A DNA stretch of 64,000 nucleotides, taken from contig CAUYUJ010000336.1 in the NCBI GenBank assembly GCA_963575745.1, forward strand, positions 1,380,247-1,444,246, given 5' to 3'. The notes under the pieces were generated by a model, which searched no databases, was not told the DNA's origin, and saw only the letters and a program-made list of their open reading frames with translations. This document shows positions 39,536 through 50,897 of this stretch, in pieces. Position 1 is the first letter of the stretch. Every line of letters begins with the position of its first letter. A program made the translations under genes and the position numbers. The DNA is from Prorocentrum cordatum (lineage: Eukaryota; Sar; Dinophyceae; Prorocentrales; Prorocentraceae).

Positions 39536-41191
39536 TTAGCCCTGGAGCAATTCGGATTTTTCTAAACTCGTAATCTTATTGATCCTCCCCGATTGCTTCA
39601 CCCACCTCTCCCTCCTCTTCTGCTTCGCATGTTTGACGCTCTTATGTTTGCCTGGGTTGGAATCCACGCCTAAATTGACCAGCGATACATCATACTGGCC
39701 TGCATACTGGGCGAGATTCAGCTTGGCAATGCGCGCCAGATCCTCGCTGGTGCCTGTGATACAGAACTTCTCAATCGCGAAAGTCAGATTGAAGAGCTGA
39801 GAGAGGAGGTCTATCAGAAAGGCAAGGGCGGCAGCCAAGTTCCTGACGCACGTGACCATGTCTGCGCATCTTTCATTTAGGCTGAAATCATCCACATGAA
39901 CCGCCAACTCCGTCGGACACCCCTGCTCCAGGAATCTGCTTATCGTGGGAATGCAATAAACCTTGATTTCAAAAGTAGCCGTACTGCTTCCAGCGACAAT
40001 CCCCTGATGTGGAAAAATCCCCTGGGACACCACTCCATCTAAATTGAGTATCCGCTCCCACGCATACGTGCGCAGTGTAAACCTTAAAGTGTACAACGGA
40101 TACTGCCATTCTATCGCACTCTGCACAAGCTGGGGGTACTGCACGTGTTCGTAGCACTGAGTGAGGTCTGCAAGAAGGCTGAGCACGTGCTTGCGTTCTG
40201 CAGTCGCCAAATCCCCTCGAACCTGCTGCCGCCACACTGTGTCAACCGGTGACCTGCCTGCCCTCATGCTGAACACTCCCCAATCCTTCAACTTGTGCTC
40301 CCATCTCTTACAATCTCTAGAATGCCACCTGGACACCAGCCTCACCGCACTCTGGAAGAACCCAATCGGCCTCCTCCCCGAGACTGGCTTGCGAAAAAGG
40401 GCGAGGACCAGCTTCCTCATCCAGGTGGGCACCGCGCCCGCGACCGTCATAGCAGCCATAACCTGCTGGAAAACACCTAGCGCCTCGTCACAAAGCAGCA
40501 TAAAGTGTCGAGGATGGAAACCATCCACAGCAATGGTGGCTCTCTTAAACGAACTGCTTAGGGCACGAATCTCCTCAATACTCGGGGGGCTCGGGATCAC
40601 CATGTATTTCGGCCAAGTCACCTCCTTCTCCTCTATGGCATCCTCCCCCCAAGCTTTGCTCCACTTCACCTCCTCCTCCTCCTCCTCCTCCTCCAATTGA
40701 CGAGTTAAACACGACGTGTGGTAACCATCATCAGTGGGGTGGAGGTCCTGTTTACGATCGCTTGCCACCTTGGTGTACGCGTGCGCCCACTTGGCTCCAC
40801 CAGCGAGGGCCTCCGTGCACCAGTCGCTCCACTTGGCTGCCTTGTCCGACTTCTCTCGCGGCAGGCTCCGAGCGGCGACGTAATCTGCGAACTGCTGCAG
40901 GGCTTTGAAAGTGTTCGCAATCACATCTAGGAACAGGATCTCGTAATGTACCCAAAAACATCCAAGAGCCGCCTTCAGTAGGCCCATCCAGGCCTCGCGT
41001 CCTCCAGGGTAGTGGTACCTGAAAATGCCTCCATTCTCAGTAGCCCTATAGGTGGCCTGGAGGAGCTTTGTGAAGTAGTTAGCGTGAGTATAATATTTAC
41101 CTGACTGCACCAAACTTGCGATATCGTGGCATCTGCGTCCTAACCAGTGCAGCGCTCTCAAGGGCTTCTCGTGGGGTTCCTCCGAGTGCAC
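39536..41191 (-). pseudogene. LINE D reverse transcriptase
   Basis: The longest coding frame in the window, 551 residues (the first codon is GTG, and similarity to LINE E continues upstream in another frame, so this is not a true start). Motifs: AVDGFHPRHF (221-230), FRKPVSGRRPIGFFQSAVR (266-284), LLADLTQCYEHV (339-350, motif A), QGIVAGSSTATFEIKVYC (396-413) and ELAVHVDDFSLNERC (428-442), with HVDD at 39887-39898. Catalytic Asp 342, 434 and 435 are present. A run of eight Glu at 167-174 comes from a (CTC)n microsatellite that grew inside the gene. RT copies the element RNA at the target site. The protein is open throughout, but its neighbours are shifted. Confidence 0.9.
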
Positions 41192-41437
41192 AACAACTCC
41201 CCAAGAGGCACCTCCGAAGAATCATACGGCTGACCTCCTTTGAGACCTTCTGGAGTCTGTTGCAGGGTTCCCTCAAGTTCCCCCCACGCTTTAGAACACC
41301 AACTCCTATATACTTCGTCAAGTTCGCTCTGAAGTAGATCCACTTCCCCTCCCTGCGGTAGCCGATATCCACCCTCAATCTTCATGGGCCTCAGGAAGTG
41401 CTCAAGCCTGTCCTGCAGATCCTCATAGTCGGGCTCA
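41158..41437 (-). pseudogene. LINE D, linker upstream of RT
   Basis: Reads YRLPQGGEVDLLQSELDEVY, RSWCSKAWGELEGTLQQ, PLGELLCTRRNPTRSP. LINE E has the same series at 55.1-55.5 kb. It ends at a stop at 41158, and the RT frame takes over through a frameshift. Confidence 0.8.
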
Positions 41438-41799
41438 TCCTCATCCTCCTCCTCCTAATCCTCATCCTCCTCCCTCTCCTGATCCTCCTCCTATTGCTCC
41501 CCCACGCGTTCCCCGAAGGCTTTCCAAACCGACTCGGGGAACAACTGGCCCGATAAATTGGCCAAGCTCTAGCCCAGCTGTCGGCCATATAGGCGCTTCC
41601 CAAGGGGCAGGGGGCGGCGGTGATTCGCCGTAGTAGGCGTCTTAGATCCGCCGCCCCCTGTAGGCTTGCCACAGGGGCGCCCGGCGTGTTGGTTTGGTAC
41701 CTTTTCCGAAAGAACTCTCCCCTGGGGCTCCGGCCCGGCCCGCCGGCCACCTTGAAGGACCCGGAAGACCCGGTTGCCAAGGTTTTTCGTGCCCCAGAC
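41438..41799 (+). repeat. (TCC)n and hairpin module, copy 5 (complete)
   Basis: (TCC)n 41438-41506, then CCCCACGCGTTCCCCGAAGG with CTCGGGGAAC (first hairpin, about 41508-41542), large stem CAGGGGGCGGCGG (41608-41620) with CCGCCGCCCCCTG (41648-41660), loop 27 nt, then GGGGCGCCCGGCGTG, TTTTCCGAAAGAAC and CCCCTGGGGCTCCGGCCCG. Confidence 0.9.
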
Positions 41800-42895
41800 G
41801 GCTCCAATATGGCCCAAGCTGGCCTTCAAGATGCCTCCAAGATAGCCTCCAGGACGTCCCAAGATACTTCCAAGTCCGCCCAAGAAGCGTCCAAGACGGC
41901 GGCCCGAGAGGTGCCCAAGAGGCCTCCAAGACGGCCCAATAGGCCTCCGAGAGGTCCTCCAGAGGGCCGGAGGAGACCAAAATCATTGACTTTCCGAAGG
42001 AATTCGTGTTTGCTCTTTTTCGGCCTGCCGACGGCCCAAGACGGCCCAAGAGCCCCCAAAGATCGCCCCAAGATCGACCAAGAGGCCTCCAAGATGGCCC
42101 CAGAGCGGCCCAAGAGTCCCCCAAGACGGCCCCAAGAGAGGCCCACAAGACGGCTTCCGACGGCGTCAGACGGGCCAGGAGCAAACCAAGACGGCCGAAG
42201 ATGGCTCTGTGGTGGCCCGAGACGGCCCAAGAGGTCTCCATGAGGGCCTCCAGGAGGGCCCGAAGAAGCCAAAATCATTGATGTTGCTTCTTCTCGGTCT
42301 TCTGACGGCCCGAGACGACCCAAGAGCCCCTAAAGATCGCCCCAAGATCGTCCACGAGGCCTCCAAGACGACCCCAGAACGGCCCAAGATGCCCCCAAGA
42401 CGGCCCCAAGAGGGCCCAAAGACAACCCAAGAGGCCTCTAACACACCCAAGAAAGCCTCCAAGACGGCCCTGGAACACTCCAAGAGGGCCCTAAGTCGGC
42501 CCAGAGGCCCCCAAAACGGCTTGCGACAGCGTCAGACGGGCTTGGAGCGCACCAAGACGGCCGAAAATTGCCCCAAGATGGCCCGGGAACGGCCCAAGAG
42601 GCACCCAAGACGGCCCTAAGGAGACTCCAAGACGGCCCAAGAGGCCTCCAAGACGCCCAAGATGTTTTCTAAGACGGCCCTGGACCACCCCAAGAGGGCC
42701 CCAAGTCGGCCCATAGAGGCCCCCAAGACGGTTTCCGACGACGTCAGACGGGCCAGGAGCCCACCACGGCCAAAGAGGCCCCCGAGAAGCCCCAAAAGGC
42801 CCCCGAGAGGCCCAAGGACTTCGGCCCCAAAAATGCCTCCGAGAGGCTCCAGGAAGCTCCCGGGAGGCCTCAAGAGTGTCCCCATAGGCTCCCAC
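41800..42895 (+). repeat. GGCCCAAGA satellite, array 6
   Basis: Linkers at about 41979-42045 and 42270-42315, both shortened. A phrase GACGGCGTCAGACGGGCCAGGA recurs at 42160, 42525 and 42735 (also in arrays 2 and 3), suggesting larger sub-units. Confidence 0.9.
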
Positions 42896-42901
42896 AAGAT
42901 G

Positions 42902-43170
42902 CCCCTTCCTCCTCCTCCTCCTCCTCCTCCTCCTCCTCCTCCTCCTCCTCCAACTCCTCCAACTCCTCCATCTCCACCTCCTCCACCTCCTCCTCCTCCT
43001 CCTGATCTTCCCCGCCGTCCTCCCCCAATTGTTTGCCGAAGGGTTTCCACAACGGTTGGGGGAACACATGGCCAGATAGCTTGGCGGAGCTCTTGCCATA
43101 ACGCTCGGCCACATGGGCGATTCTAGAAGGCAGGGGGGCGGCGGTGATTCGCCGTGGGCGTCTTCGAAAA
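42902..43170 (+). repeat. (TCC)n and hairpin module, copy 6
   Basis: (TCC)n 42902-43012, decayed first hairpin (TTGCCGAAGGGTTTCC with TTGGGGGAACA), GGCAGGGGGGCGGCGGTGATTCGCCGTGGGCG; the last arm is missing. Confidence 0.8.
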
Positions 43171-43261
43171 GCCAGAGGGCCGGGGAGAAAGACAAACCCT
43201 GAGGAAGCCTCCGGCGGAACGCGCAGACCGCCCTGATCGTGCCCCAGCAGTCGCAGATAAC

Positions 43262-43314
43262 CGAGACAGGTCGCGGCGCGGGCCTGGCGGGGCCCGCGGC
43301 CGCGACCTGTCTCG
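43262..43314. other. Strong 53-nt inverted repeat
   Basis: Outer arms CGAGACAGGTCGCGGC and its exact complement (16 bp), then inner arms GCGGGCC and GGCCCGC separated by a small loop, with one unpaired G. About 23 of 24 possible pairs form. It is outside the satellite and has no second copy in the window. Confidence 0.85.
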
Positions 43315-44139
43315 CGGTCCGAGGTCCGACGAGGACCAGGGAAGGCCAGGAACCTCGAGGCAGGCCCGGCGCGCACTCGCGCGAGGGGCCAGCAGGGGAG
43401 CGCCTCGGCGCCGCCGGCTGCGCTGTTCTCCCGCGGCAGGTCCGGGCAGCTGACGCACACGGGACGGGCTCGGCCCCCCTCCCCCCCCACCCCCCACCCG
43501 TGCCTGGCCATCTGGCGGAGCTCTTTCGAATCCTGGCGTTCGTCCAATGTGTCGGCCGTCAGGGGCCCTTTCTCGGGCCCAGGGGCCATCAGAAGCCGAT
43601 CCGGGATAAAAAACTTGCCCATGGGAACGGATCGACAGCCTCGACAGCTCTGGAAACTACGAGTTGAGACAAACAGAATATACCAGACGTGCGCGGACAA
43701 CCAGCGCCACGGAACAAAAGCAATATGGCCACACTTTACAATTTCCTGGCCTCCCGTGTCGGGCGCCACCCATCACAAACCTGGCAAGAATGAGAAGCGG
43801 GTCCCCCGGGATGCATTCGAGAAGTCCGTGGGCCTACGCCACTAAAGAAAACATGACGTCGGATGTGAAAGCGCGTCTCTACCTCATATGCCGCCGACGA
43901 CGAACGGGAACAGCTTGCGCACAACCCAAGTGAGAACATACCCTTTGAGAAGTATGTGCAAACTGTTTCCATCATACATCCCCTGCATCCGAAACATGAC
44001 CACCATCACGTGAGACAAACGGTTCTTAACATACAGCGCCCCCTATTCCCACAACGAACAACACTCCAGGTGGATCGCCCAAGCTCGAAGACGCAGGCTG
44101 AACTTGGTTTTGAACATCGTGCCAATTGTACTTACTCCC
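43315..44139. other. No gene recognised
   Basis: Unique DNA with short ORFs on both strands and no domain. Confidence 0.5.
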
Positions 44140-44475
44140 CTCGGTTCGTCATTCCTCCCGCCACGCGCCTCCCCTCTTCCCCCGCGGCTCCCTTCTGTAG
44201 GAAGGAGGTATAGAACAGAAAAGAGGTGTGCCCAAGGTCCTCGCATACCACTTTTCCAATCGGGATCCCACCCATCCACCCTTTTCACGCACTCCATCGT
44301 CTTCCATCCACCGTCCATCCTTTCTCCTCCACCCTCTGTCCCTCCCAACGCATTCCGCCATCGTCATTCCCTCGCTTCACTCGGCCCCCATCTGCCCCCC
44401 CCCCCCTCATGTCCTCATAGCTGTCCTCCTCCCCCCTCTCCCCTTCCACTCCCCCCTCCTCGTACTCAGCGGCAT
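44140..44475. repeat. C/T-rich tract
   Basis: CCCTCC, CATCC and TCCACC words; no regular period. Confidence 0.7.
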
Positions 44476-44849
44476 CCGTAAGGCTCAACGCATTGTCGAT
44501 CACCCTGACACGCAAGCAATCATCCCAAACGGCATTGAAGAGCAATAGATCCGAAGAGCCAGAAGAGAGATTCCACGCACATCAGAACTGCACAGGCACC
44601 GAATCGATCGTTGCCCAACATGGCTGTGGGATTCCAGCGCCCCTCTCCCTCTTCCCCATGGGACTCTCGAAATGGCTTCGAATGGGGCCGTTTGTGGCGT
44701 TCCCTGAATTGCTGCGTTGGCTAAATCGTCGTCGCCCCCCGAGGTGACACTCAGCGGAGCAAGTGTAGGTTATGCACGACTGCATGCTATGGCAGAGAAA
44801 TTGCAGCGGCACCCCTTAGATGTGAACCGTGAAACCTATGTGGCTTGCC

Positions 44850-45270
44850 AGCGTCTCGCGGCAAAAAGGGTCGGACTGCCTCCTCCTTGTCCGAAGAGCA
44901 CGTTGCCAAGCAACTCTTATATCAGCTGGATGGACGTGGGCACTGGCATATGTTGGTGATCTAGACGCTCCTCATGCACCTGCACGTGGTCAGAGACTTG
45001 TTCCATGTCAAACTTGGGGAATGTAGATCTTGTGGCTATATAGTCCGGTACGCAAATGTAATGGAGTGAGCGTGCGTGGCATAGCTGGCCGAGGGAAAGG
45101 GGCCCAGCCGCGCGCGCGCGAACATTTTTTATAACGGAAGTAAACAACACCAAGTACCAACAGCTACAAGTAATATCGATGCGAATATGACATATGACGG
45201 CGCCGACGATGCAATCTGCATGTCGGCGCAAAGCACATCCCAAAAAATGGCGAAGGGAACGTTAGCACTG
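44850..45270. repeat. Dispersed repeat pair, copy 1
   Basis: Aligned in order with 49520-49910: CGTTGCCAAGCAACTC, GTTGGTGAYC, CTCATGYACMTGC, CTTGGGGAATGTAG, GCAAATGTA, GTGGCATAGCTGGCC, CAGCCGCGCGCGCG, GCTACAAGTAA. Divergence looks like 25-35 percent by eye. Confidence 0.75.
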
Positions 45271-48200
45271 ACTCCCCCCGCGGCCGTCAATGCGCGATCC
45301 CGCGCAAAAGCGGACTTCAGCACATTGGCTAACGCTCAGCGCCCTGGGCAGGCTGCCCTGGGCGCGAATGCTAATGGCGCAAGGCGAGCCCTCAGCTGTT
45401 TCAGCCGGTACCATTGATCATGACTTCCACCCCGCCCCTAGACGAGTGGGGCCCCGAGGCGCCGACCCCGAAAACAATTCTACGGCGCCAGTGGGCGGTG
45501 CGGAGTTAGCCCAAACATTGCATCTAGGTTTAGCTGAAGCTGATCAACGCACTCATCACCTGTAAAAGTACCTTCGCGCCGCGCCCGCCCGCCAGAACGC
45601 TCGTCACACAGTGACAGGAGGTGCCCCCTCATTCACTGGGAGCTCATCCCATGATGACGGCGCGCCCACTTCAGCGCCAAGGTCCACACCACTCCTCATC
45701 ACGGCTCCAGCGGCTGCCCCAGCCCTGTCAGTTCCACCAGCGGCCAGAGCCCCACCGCGTGCCACTCAATGGCGACTGCGAGGCGTCGCCCTCCTGACCC
45801 TGGCGGAGGTCCTCGTCCTCCGCTAACGCGGCCGCGCGGCAGTCCTTCGCGGTAGGAGGAGTCGGCTTGCGGGGGGGGTCGGGCGCGCGGGAGGCGGGCG
45901 GAGGCGTCGCCGGCGCCCCGCGCCCCCGGAGGGCTCCATGTTGGATTTCCCAGGCTGCGCCAAGCGCGCACGCGCTACTTGCCCGCGCGCTCACATTCGC
46001 GCAAGCGCATCCTAAGAAACTATGATTTGGATCGGAACCGGGCGACAACGGGCATGGGGCGCCTGTCAAGGCTGCTTTTGGGAGCGATTACTGCTGGCTC
46101 GACGCGCGCGATATGCATGTGACGACTTTTGGAGAACGGGCGCTGCGCCGTCCAATCCAACGCGGCAATGGCGCGGCCCGGGGCGCGCGGCCGTCGCGGC
46201 GCACGGCGGTCGACGTGACCGCATGGGGCGCGCGATCGGCCGCGCGGTATTTGCGGGCCATTCGGCCGACGCTGCTGGGTCGCCCTCAAACAGCCCGCCA
46301 GGAATACGCAAATGCGCAATGCGCCAGCGCGCCGCCAGGATATCGCCCTGAAAAAAAAACATGTTCACTCTGAACGCCGACTGCGCGCCTCGCTGAACCA
46401 GCGAAGTCGCGCGGCGCGCCCGCGCCGCGGACCCGCCGCAATGAACTCGCGGGAAAAAGGCCTCTCTCCATGGGTTCTGGCACCGATTCTGGCCTACTTC
46501 CCCGTTCTGGCCGATTCTGGTTCTATCGCCGATTCCTCCTTTGATTCCGTACTGATTCCGTGCTGATTCTTTTGATTCCGCTAGAATCAGGGGTCGCAGT
46601 TGTGCCGATACTGTTTTGATTCTGTACTGATTCTGTACTGATTCCTTTGATTCCCCTGTGCCCCGGGGACCATCAGGCCGCGGCCCGAGCTCCCGCCTCG
46701 GCGGCATGGTTTTTCCAAGAGCGCGGGAGAGTTTTGAGGGGGAGGGGGGCGGGGGGGGAGGCGGAGCGATTCTTGGGGCGCTTCGGGCGGCCGAGCCGCA
46801 GATTTCCGGGCCCAGTGCGCACGCCCAACATGGCATGCGCGGGCGCGCGCGCGAGTCCTCGACCGTCGGCGCATCTGCAAGTTCGCGCCCCGCCCCGCGC
46901 GCGGGAATGGAAACTTGCGTTGCGGTTTCCAATTTAACGCGCGGCCGTCGCAACTGCGTCGCATTGCTCAGCGCGCAAAGCGCGCGCAGCATGAGGGCTT
47001 TGCGTTCTCGCATGAGAAATGCGCGGAACCGAACCGAACGGTCGTCGGCGCCCGCTCCTGCGCCGCGCGCGAGGCCATCGCGCCAGCGCGGGAGGCTACA
47101 GTGGCCTGGGCCGTCGCCCTGGGGCGCGGGCGCAGCGCGAAGCCCGCGCGGGTCTCTCGCGCCGAACATGCGCAACAAGGTCGGCCCGCCCGCCGGCCGG
47201 CGCTCGCGGGCGACGCGACGCCGGCGCCGACTGCGAGGCCGACTGGGCCCGGAGGATTCCTGAGAGTCCCGGGAAGGGGCAGCGGGCCGCGATGGAATCG
47301 GCGCGATCGCTGGCGCCCCCCCCGCGCCCGCCCCCCCCTGCAAGCCGACTCCTCCTACTTCGCGGCGCTGCAATCGGCGTCGGGGGGCCAGAGGGGGGGG
47401 GCAGCCGATGATGGAGAAAACGCCTGCCTGTCTTTCTCCCGCAATGTTGGTTTGCGGCGGCGGCTCGGTGACAATCTGTCCCAGGTGCCATGGCGCTCTC
47501 ATCCCTTCAGGTCGCGGCCCCCCCTCCTGGCGCCGACAGGGGGGGGCCCTCCGCCGCGCTCCAGCCGACCTCGCCCGACGACGTCATGCGCGCCAAGCGT
47601 GGGCCGTCCGATGGCTGGCCGGGCCGCGCCTGCATTCCTGTATCGCGGCCCCTCGGCGGGTCGGACTTCGAAGCGGCGCCCGAGACGCGGTCCCGGGGCG
47701 CCGGCGGGCCCCTCGACGCGCGCCTTGGGAGCGTCGACCGCAGCGTAGCACGACGCCGCGAAGTCCACGCGTCTAGCGCGACAAGTGCCACATCCAGCAT
47801 GGCGCCCTCCAAATGCTGGGTCGCTAGTCTGCGGGGGGCCGAACTGTCGGGCTTACGGAACAGGGTCGCGGCTGCGAGGCTGTGCTCGCTGCTGCGTCGC
47901 TGGATACCTTGGAGGCGATCATCTCTCAGCGCAGCGCTGTCCAGCACCATCTTCTTGGTGTTGCCAGGCATATCCAGCGCCCGCTCGTGGATCAGACGAA
48001 ACCCCCTCACGGGCCCCGACGATCTTGGCCGCGCGCGACTCTCGGCGACATCAATCGCCACCCGGTGCGACTGTGGCGCCCGCAATGTGCCAGCCAACGC
48101 ATGGGGGGTGTCGCGCGTCTGGATGGGCGGCGGCTTGCCCCGCGGGAGCTCCGCGTGCTTCAGAATAGCGATCGCGGACTGCTTTGATCCTTCATTTGTG

Positions 48201-49519
48201 AAATGATACCCGCGGAAGAACGACAGCGGCCGAGATCATCGCATTGCCCTGAATCGTGAAATCTCGCCCGCCAACGACATCATCGATGCGATCACGACGG
48301 CGCGGCTGCGCCCGGGCAAGTGGGCGGGCCCCGCGGCTTCGCGATCGAAGTCTTGCACTGTGGGCGCTGCTGGCAGTATCGCCAGACACCCGATTCATGG
48401 CTGGGCGGAGGCGCGCCGCGCCGCGCCTTTCCCGTCATGGACGGCCTGCCCCCCGTTTGCCGCTGCTCTCGCCCCGCATCTGACGGGCGAGGATACTGAG
48501 CGGATGAATGATCGACGCGTCGCGGTCCTTGGCCCTCCAAGCCGGCACTCGGAGCGTCGTTGGCGATGACCGCGTCGCGCTCCAGGCACCATGCGAAGAC
48601 CTGCTAAATGAAGAAATCGCACTCATGGCAGTCGATGTAAATTATGTAGCAGAAATGCGGCCACCGGGTCTCCATGGGCACGTTCGGGCACTGGCCAGTG
48701 GCCCGCCCACCCAGACGCGCCCGGCACCGGATCCATCTCTGCGCGCGCTTCTTGGCAATATCCAATTTCGTGGGGTCTCGCTGGGCAGGACAGAGATCGT
48801 TGTAGGAATTGGGCACCCAGACCAGCTGCGTCACGGCGTTGGTCCCGAACTCCGACTTGCTTCCAGTGCCAAGTTCCGCCTGGCGCTCATTCGCGCTGTT
48901 GGCCGCCTTGGCGGGCGCGTCGACGCGAAATTCCCCGGCAACAGAATAGCCATCGGCCGTCAATCCGCCCATCGCTGCGCCCATGCCCCCAGCCCCTCGC
49001 GTCGGTTTAGCACCATTGAATCATAGATGGTCGGATCGTCGCGGGGGGAGTGGAACTTTTCCATGCGGAAGAGACGCGGCGTCGACTTGAATGTCCTATC
49101 GGCCTCCGACGGCATCCGACGACACAGAGACGACGCCGTCGGATGAGCCAGCATCAAAAACGCAAGCCTGGTTGTCCGACGCCGGTAGCGGGGTGCGCGG
49201 GGGACCCCGGCCCCCATACTATTCAACCTCATCCCCCCCCCGCAGGATGGCCATCCCGCGGAATCTGGCCCGCCCGCGCCATGGCTCGCGGGCGAGCCAG
49301 CGCGGCTGGCGGAATCTGATTTGCTGAGATGCTGCGGAGGCCCGGCGGCAGCGCCAGCGACGCGGGGGACCTTTAGCCCAAGCGTCGTTCGCCATGTCCT
49401 TCTTCGGTAGGTACGGGCCCGGTATCCTTTCCAGCAATGAAGATGTTACTCGGGTCCGGCATCATTCCGTACTTGCTTGGTCCCAACATCCTCGAGGCTT
49501 GCGACGCAATCGCGAGACC
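45271..49519. other. GC-rich region without a recognised gene
   Basis: Very rich in GCGC and CpG. Long ORFs exist in almost every frame (for example 478 codons on minus at 47502-46066, 172 codons on plus at 48508-49026), as expected when AT-rich stop codons are scarce. None shows a domain. The plus-strand frame 48508-49026 and the minus-strand frames at 48604-49232 have the most protein-like composition. A short TACTGATTCTG/TTTGATTCC repeat lies at 46480-46660. Confidence 0.5.
45850..45895 (+). repeat. Inverted repeat arm, 45 bp, mate at 47318-47365
   Basis: CGCGGTAGGAGGAGTCGGCTT followed by GCGGGGGG and GGGCGCG appears as its complement about 1.5 kb downstream (GCAAGCCGACTCCTCCTAC, CTTCGCGG). 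Ends not precisely defined. Confidence 0.6.
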
Positions 49520-49910
49520 TCGCGATGAATATTTTCGGCCGGCAACCAACATGTTGCCAAGCAGTTCCCACGTATGCCGGGAATGGAACCCGTAGGCAAG
49601 GGCTTTGGTTGGTGACCTTGGCGTTCCTCATGTACATGCGCGTTGTCAAGTGCTTGCCTCATATCGAACCTCGGGGATGTAGCACTTGTAGACATCGTTT
49701 GTGGAGTCCTGTAAGCAAATGTACTAGTGTGGATGTGTCTGGCACGTATGGCCAGTCAAACGAGCGAGGCCAGCCGCGCGCGCGAACGCCATTTACTGAG
49801 CCCCAGGAGCTACAGATAACACGGATGTTAATATGTCACGTGGCGGCGTCCACTACGCAGTCTGCATGGGCACGGTATATGCAAGGGGCGATGGGGAGCG
49901 TTCGTAATGA
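49520..49910. repeat. Dispersed repeat pair, copy 2
   Basis: Mate of 44850-45270, same orientation: TGTTGCCAAGCAGTTC, GTTGGTGACC, CTCATGTACATGC, CTCGGGGATGTAG, GCAAATGTA, GGCACGTATGGCC, CAGCCGCGCGCGCG, GCTACAGATAA. Confidence 0.75.
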
Positions 49911-50039
49911 TTATAAGGCTCTGTCCTCTCACAGAACCACAGAGTTTCGCTTCGGGGCTGTAGGTCGATGTGCGAAAATGACTGGCACCAAGGACAAAGA
50001 ATCATAATCCCGCCTGCCCTCTCGGCGTAGGTGGTCTAA

Positions 50040-50269
50040 CGATGTTTTTCTTTCCTCTTCCAAAAAAAACCCTGCTCCCCTTCGGGGAGGGGTTGCCCCT
50101 CCCCCTGCCCCCCCCTGGATTGTTTTTTTTTCCGGGGGGTCGCGGGTGGTTGGAGGGCCCTCGTTTCCGGCCCCTTGCGAGGACCAATGTCTGACACCCC
50201 TAGCCAGGGTCGCGGCCCCGAGGGGGGGGGGGGGGCTCGATCGGGCCCCCCCTCCTTTGATCCATACCC
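50040..50269. repeat. Homopolymer-rich block
   Basis: Runs of A, C, T and G of 7-14 bases, for example at 50064-50071, 50108-50114, 50126-50133 and 50223-50234. Confidence 0.8.
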
Positions 50270-50660
50270 TCGAAGATGGCCCCAAGAGGTCCAGGGCTGC
50301 CAAGAGAGAGCCCCAAGAGAGCTCCACGAGGGCCCCAAAAGGGCCCCAAGAGGAACCCGAGAGGCCCCCGAAGGGCCCCTGAGCGGCCTCAGAGAGCCCA
50401 AGATGACCTGCAAGATAGCTCAGATAGCCCAAACCGGCTCAAGATGGCTCCCAAGATGCTCCAAACGGTCCCAAGACCGCTCCAAGAGCGCTCCAAGAGA
50501 GCCCAAAGAAGCGGGTTGCCAGCTCCTGAGGGGGGAGCTGAGTTGGGGACCCCCCCCATCCTTTAATCGACGGCCTCCAAGATGATCCCAAGAAGCCTTC
50601 CAGGGTTACCCAGAGAGGGTTCCAAGAGGGCCCCCAAAACGCCCAGAGAGCACCGGCTGC
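50270..50660 (+). repeat. GGCCCAAGA satellite, array 7
   Basis: CCCCAAGAGGNCC words without a linker copy. Followed by a short GCAGCAGCAGCAGCC tract. Confidence 0.85.
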
Positions 50661-50700
50661 AGCAGCAGCAGCCGCAAGAATACCTCTGGATGGTTCCATG

Positions 50701-50806
50701 AGTCCTCGTCCGCGTCGTCCTCATCCTAGTCCTCGTCCTTCTCATCCTCGTCCTCATCCGTGTCCTCGTCCTCCTCTTACTTATCGTCCTCATCCTCCTC
50801 CTACTT
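50701..50806. repeat. (GTC/CTC) triplet tract at the 3' side of LINE E
   Basis: CCTCGTCCTCATCC and CATCCTCCTCCTAC words. The LINE E sense strand ends GGAAAAGTAGGAGGAGGATG here. Confidence 0.85.
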
Positions 50807-50897
50807 TTCCATGGCCCCATGGCTCTCTCATCATCTCCAACGGGCGCGGCTCGCTACAGGCACGGCTCGAAGGGACTGGGAGTTCAATGGAAACATA

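Larger units (their letters stand above)
37463..41437 (-). mobile_element. LINE D: 5'-truncated non-LTR retrotransposon
   Basis: Minus-strand order: end of the endonuclease-to-RT linker (41437), reverse transcriptase (41191-39536), C-terminal region with zinc knuckle (39435-38599), RNase H and Cys-rich tail (about 38560-37512). It corresponds step by step to LINE E, which extends further 5'. The 5' edge falls inside the linker at the residues PDYEDLQDRL. On both sides it touches (TCC)n. The sense 3' end reads GGTAAAAGGAGGAGGAGG; AAAAG is also a suggested dinoflagellate polyadenylation signal. Confidence 0.9.

Noticed and set aside
46066-47502. 478-codon minus-strand ORF
   Set aside because: It lies in extremely GC-rich DNA where all frames are open, has Arg/Ala/Pro bias, includes a repeat-derived ESKES-NQYRIK stretch and shows no domain.
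45600-49430. Possible bacterial DNA because of high GC
   Set aside because: No bacterial gene, operon-like spacing or ribosome-binding pattern is visible, and a dispersed repeat pair links both edges of the region.
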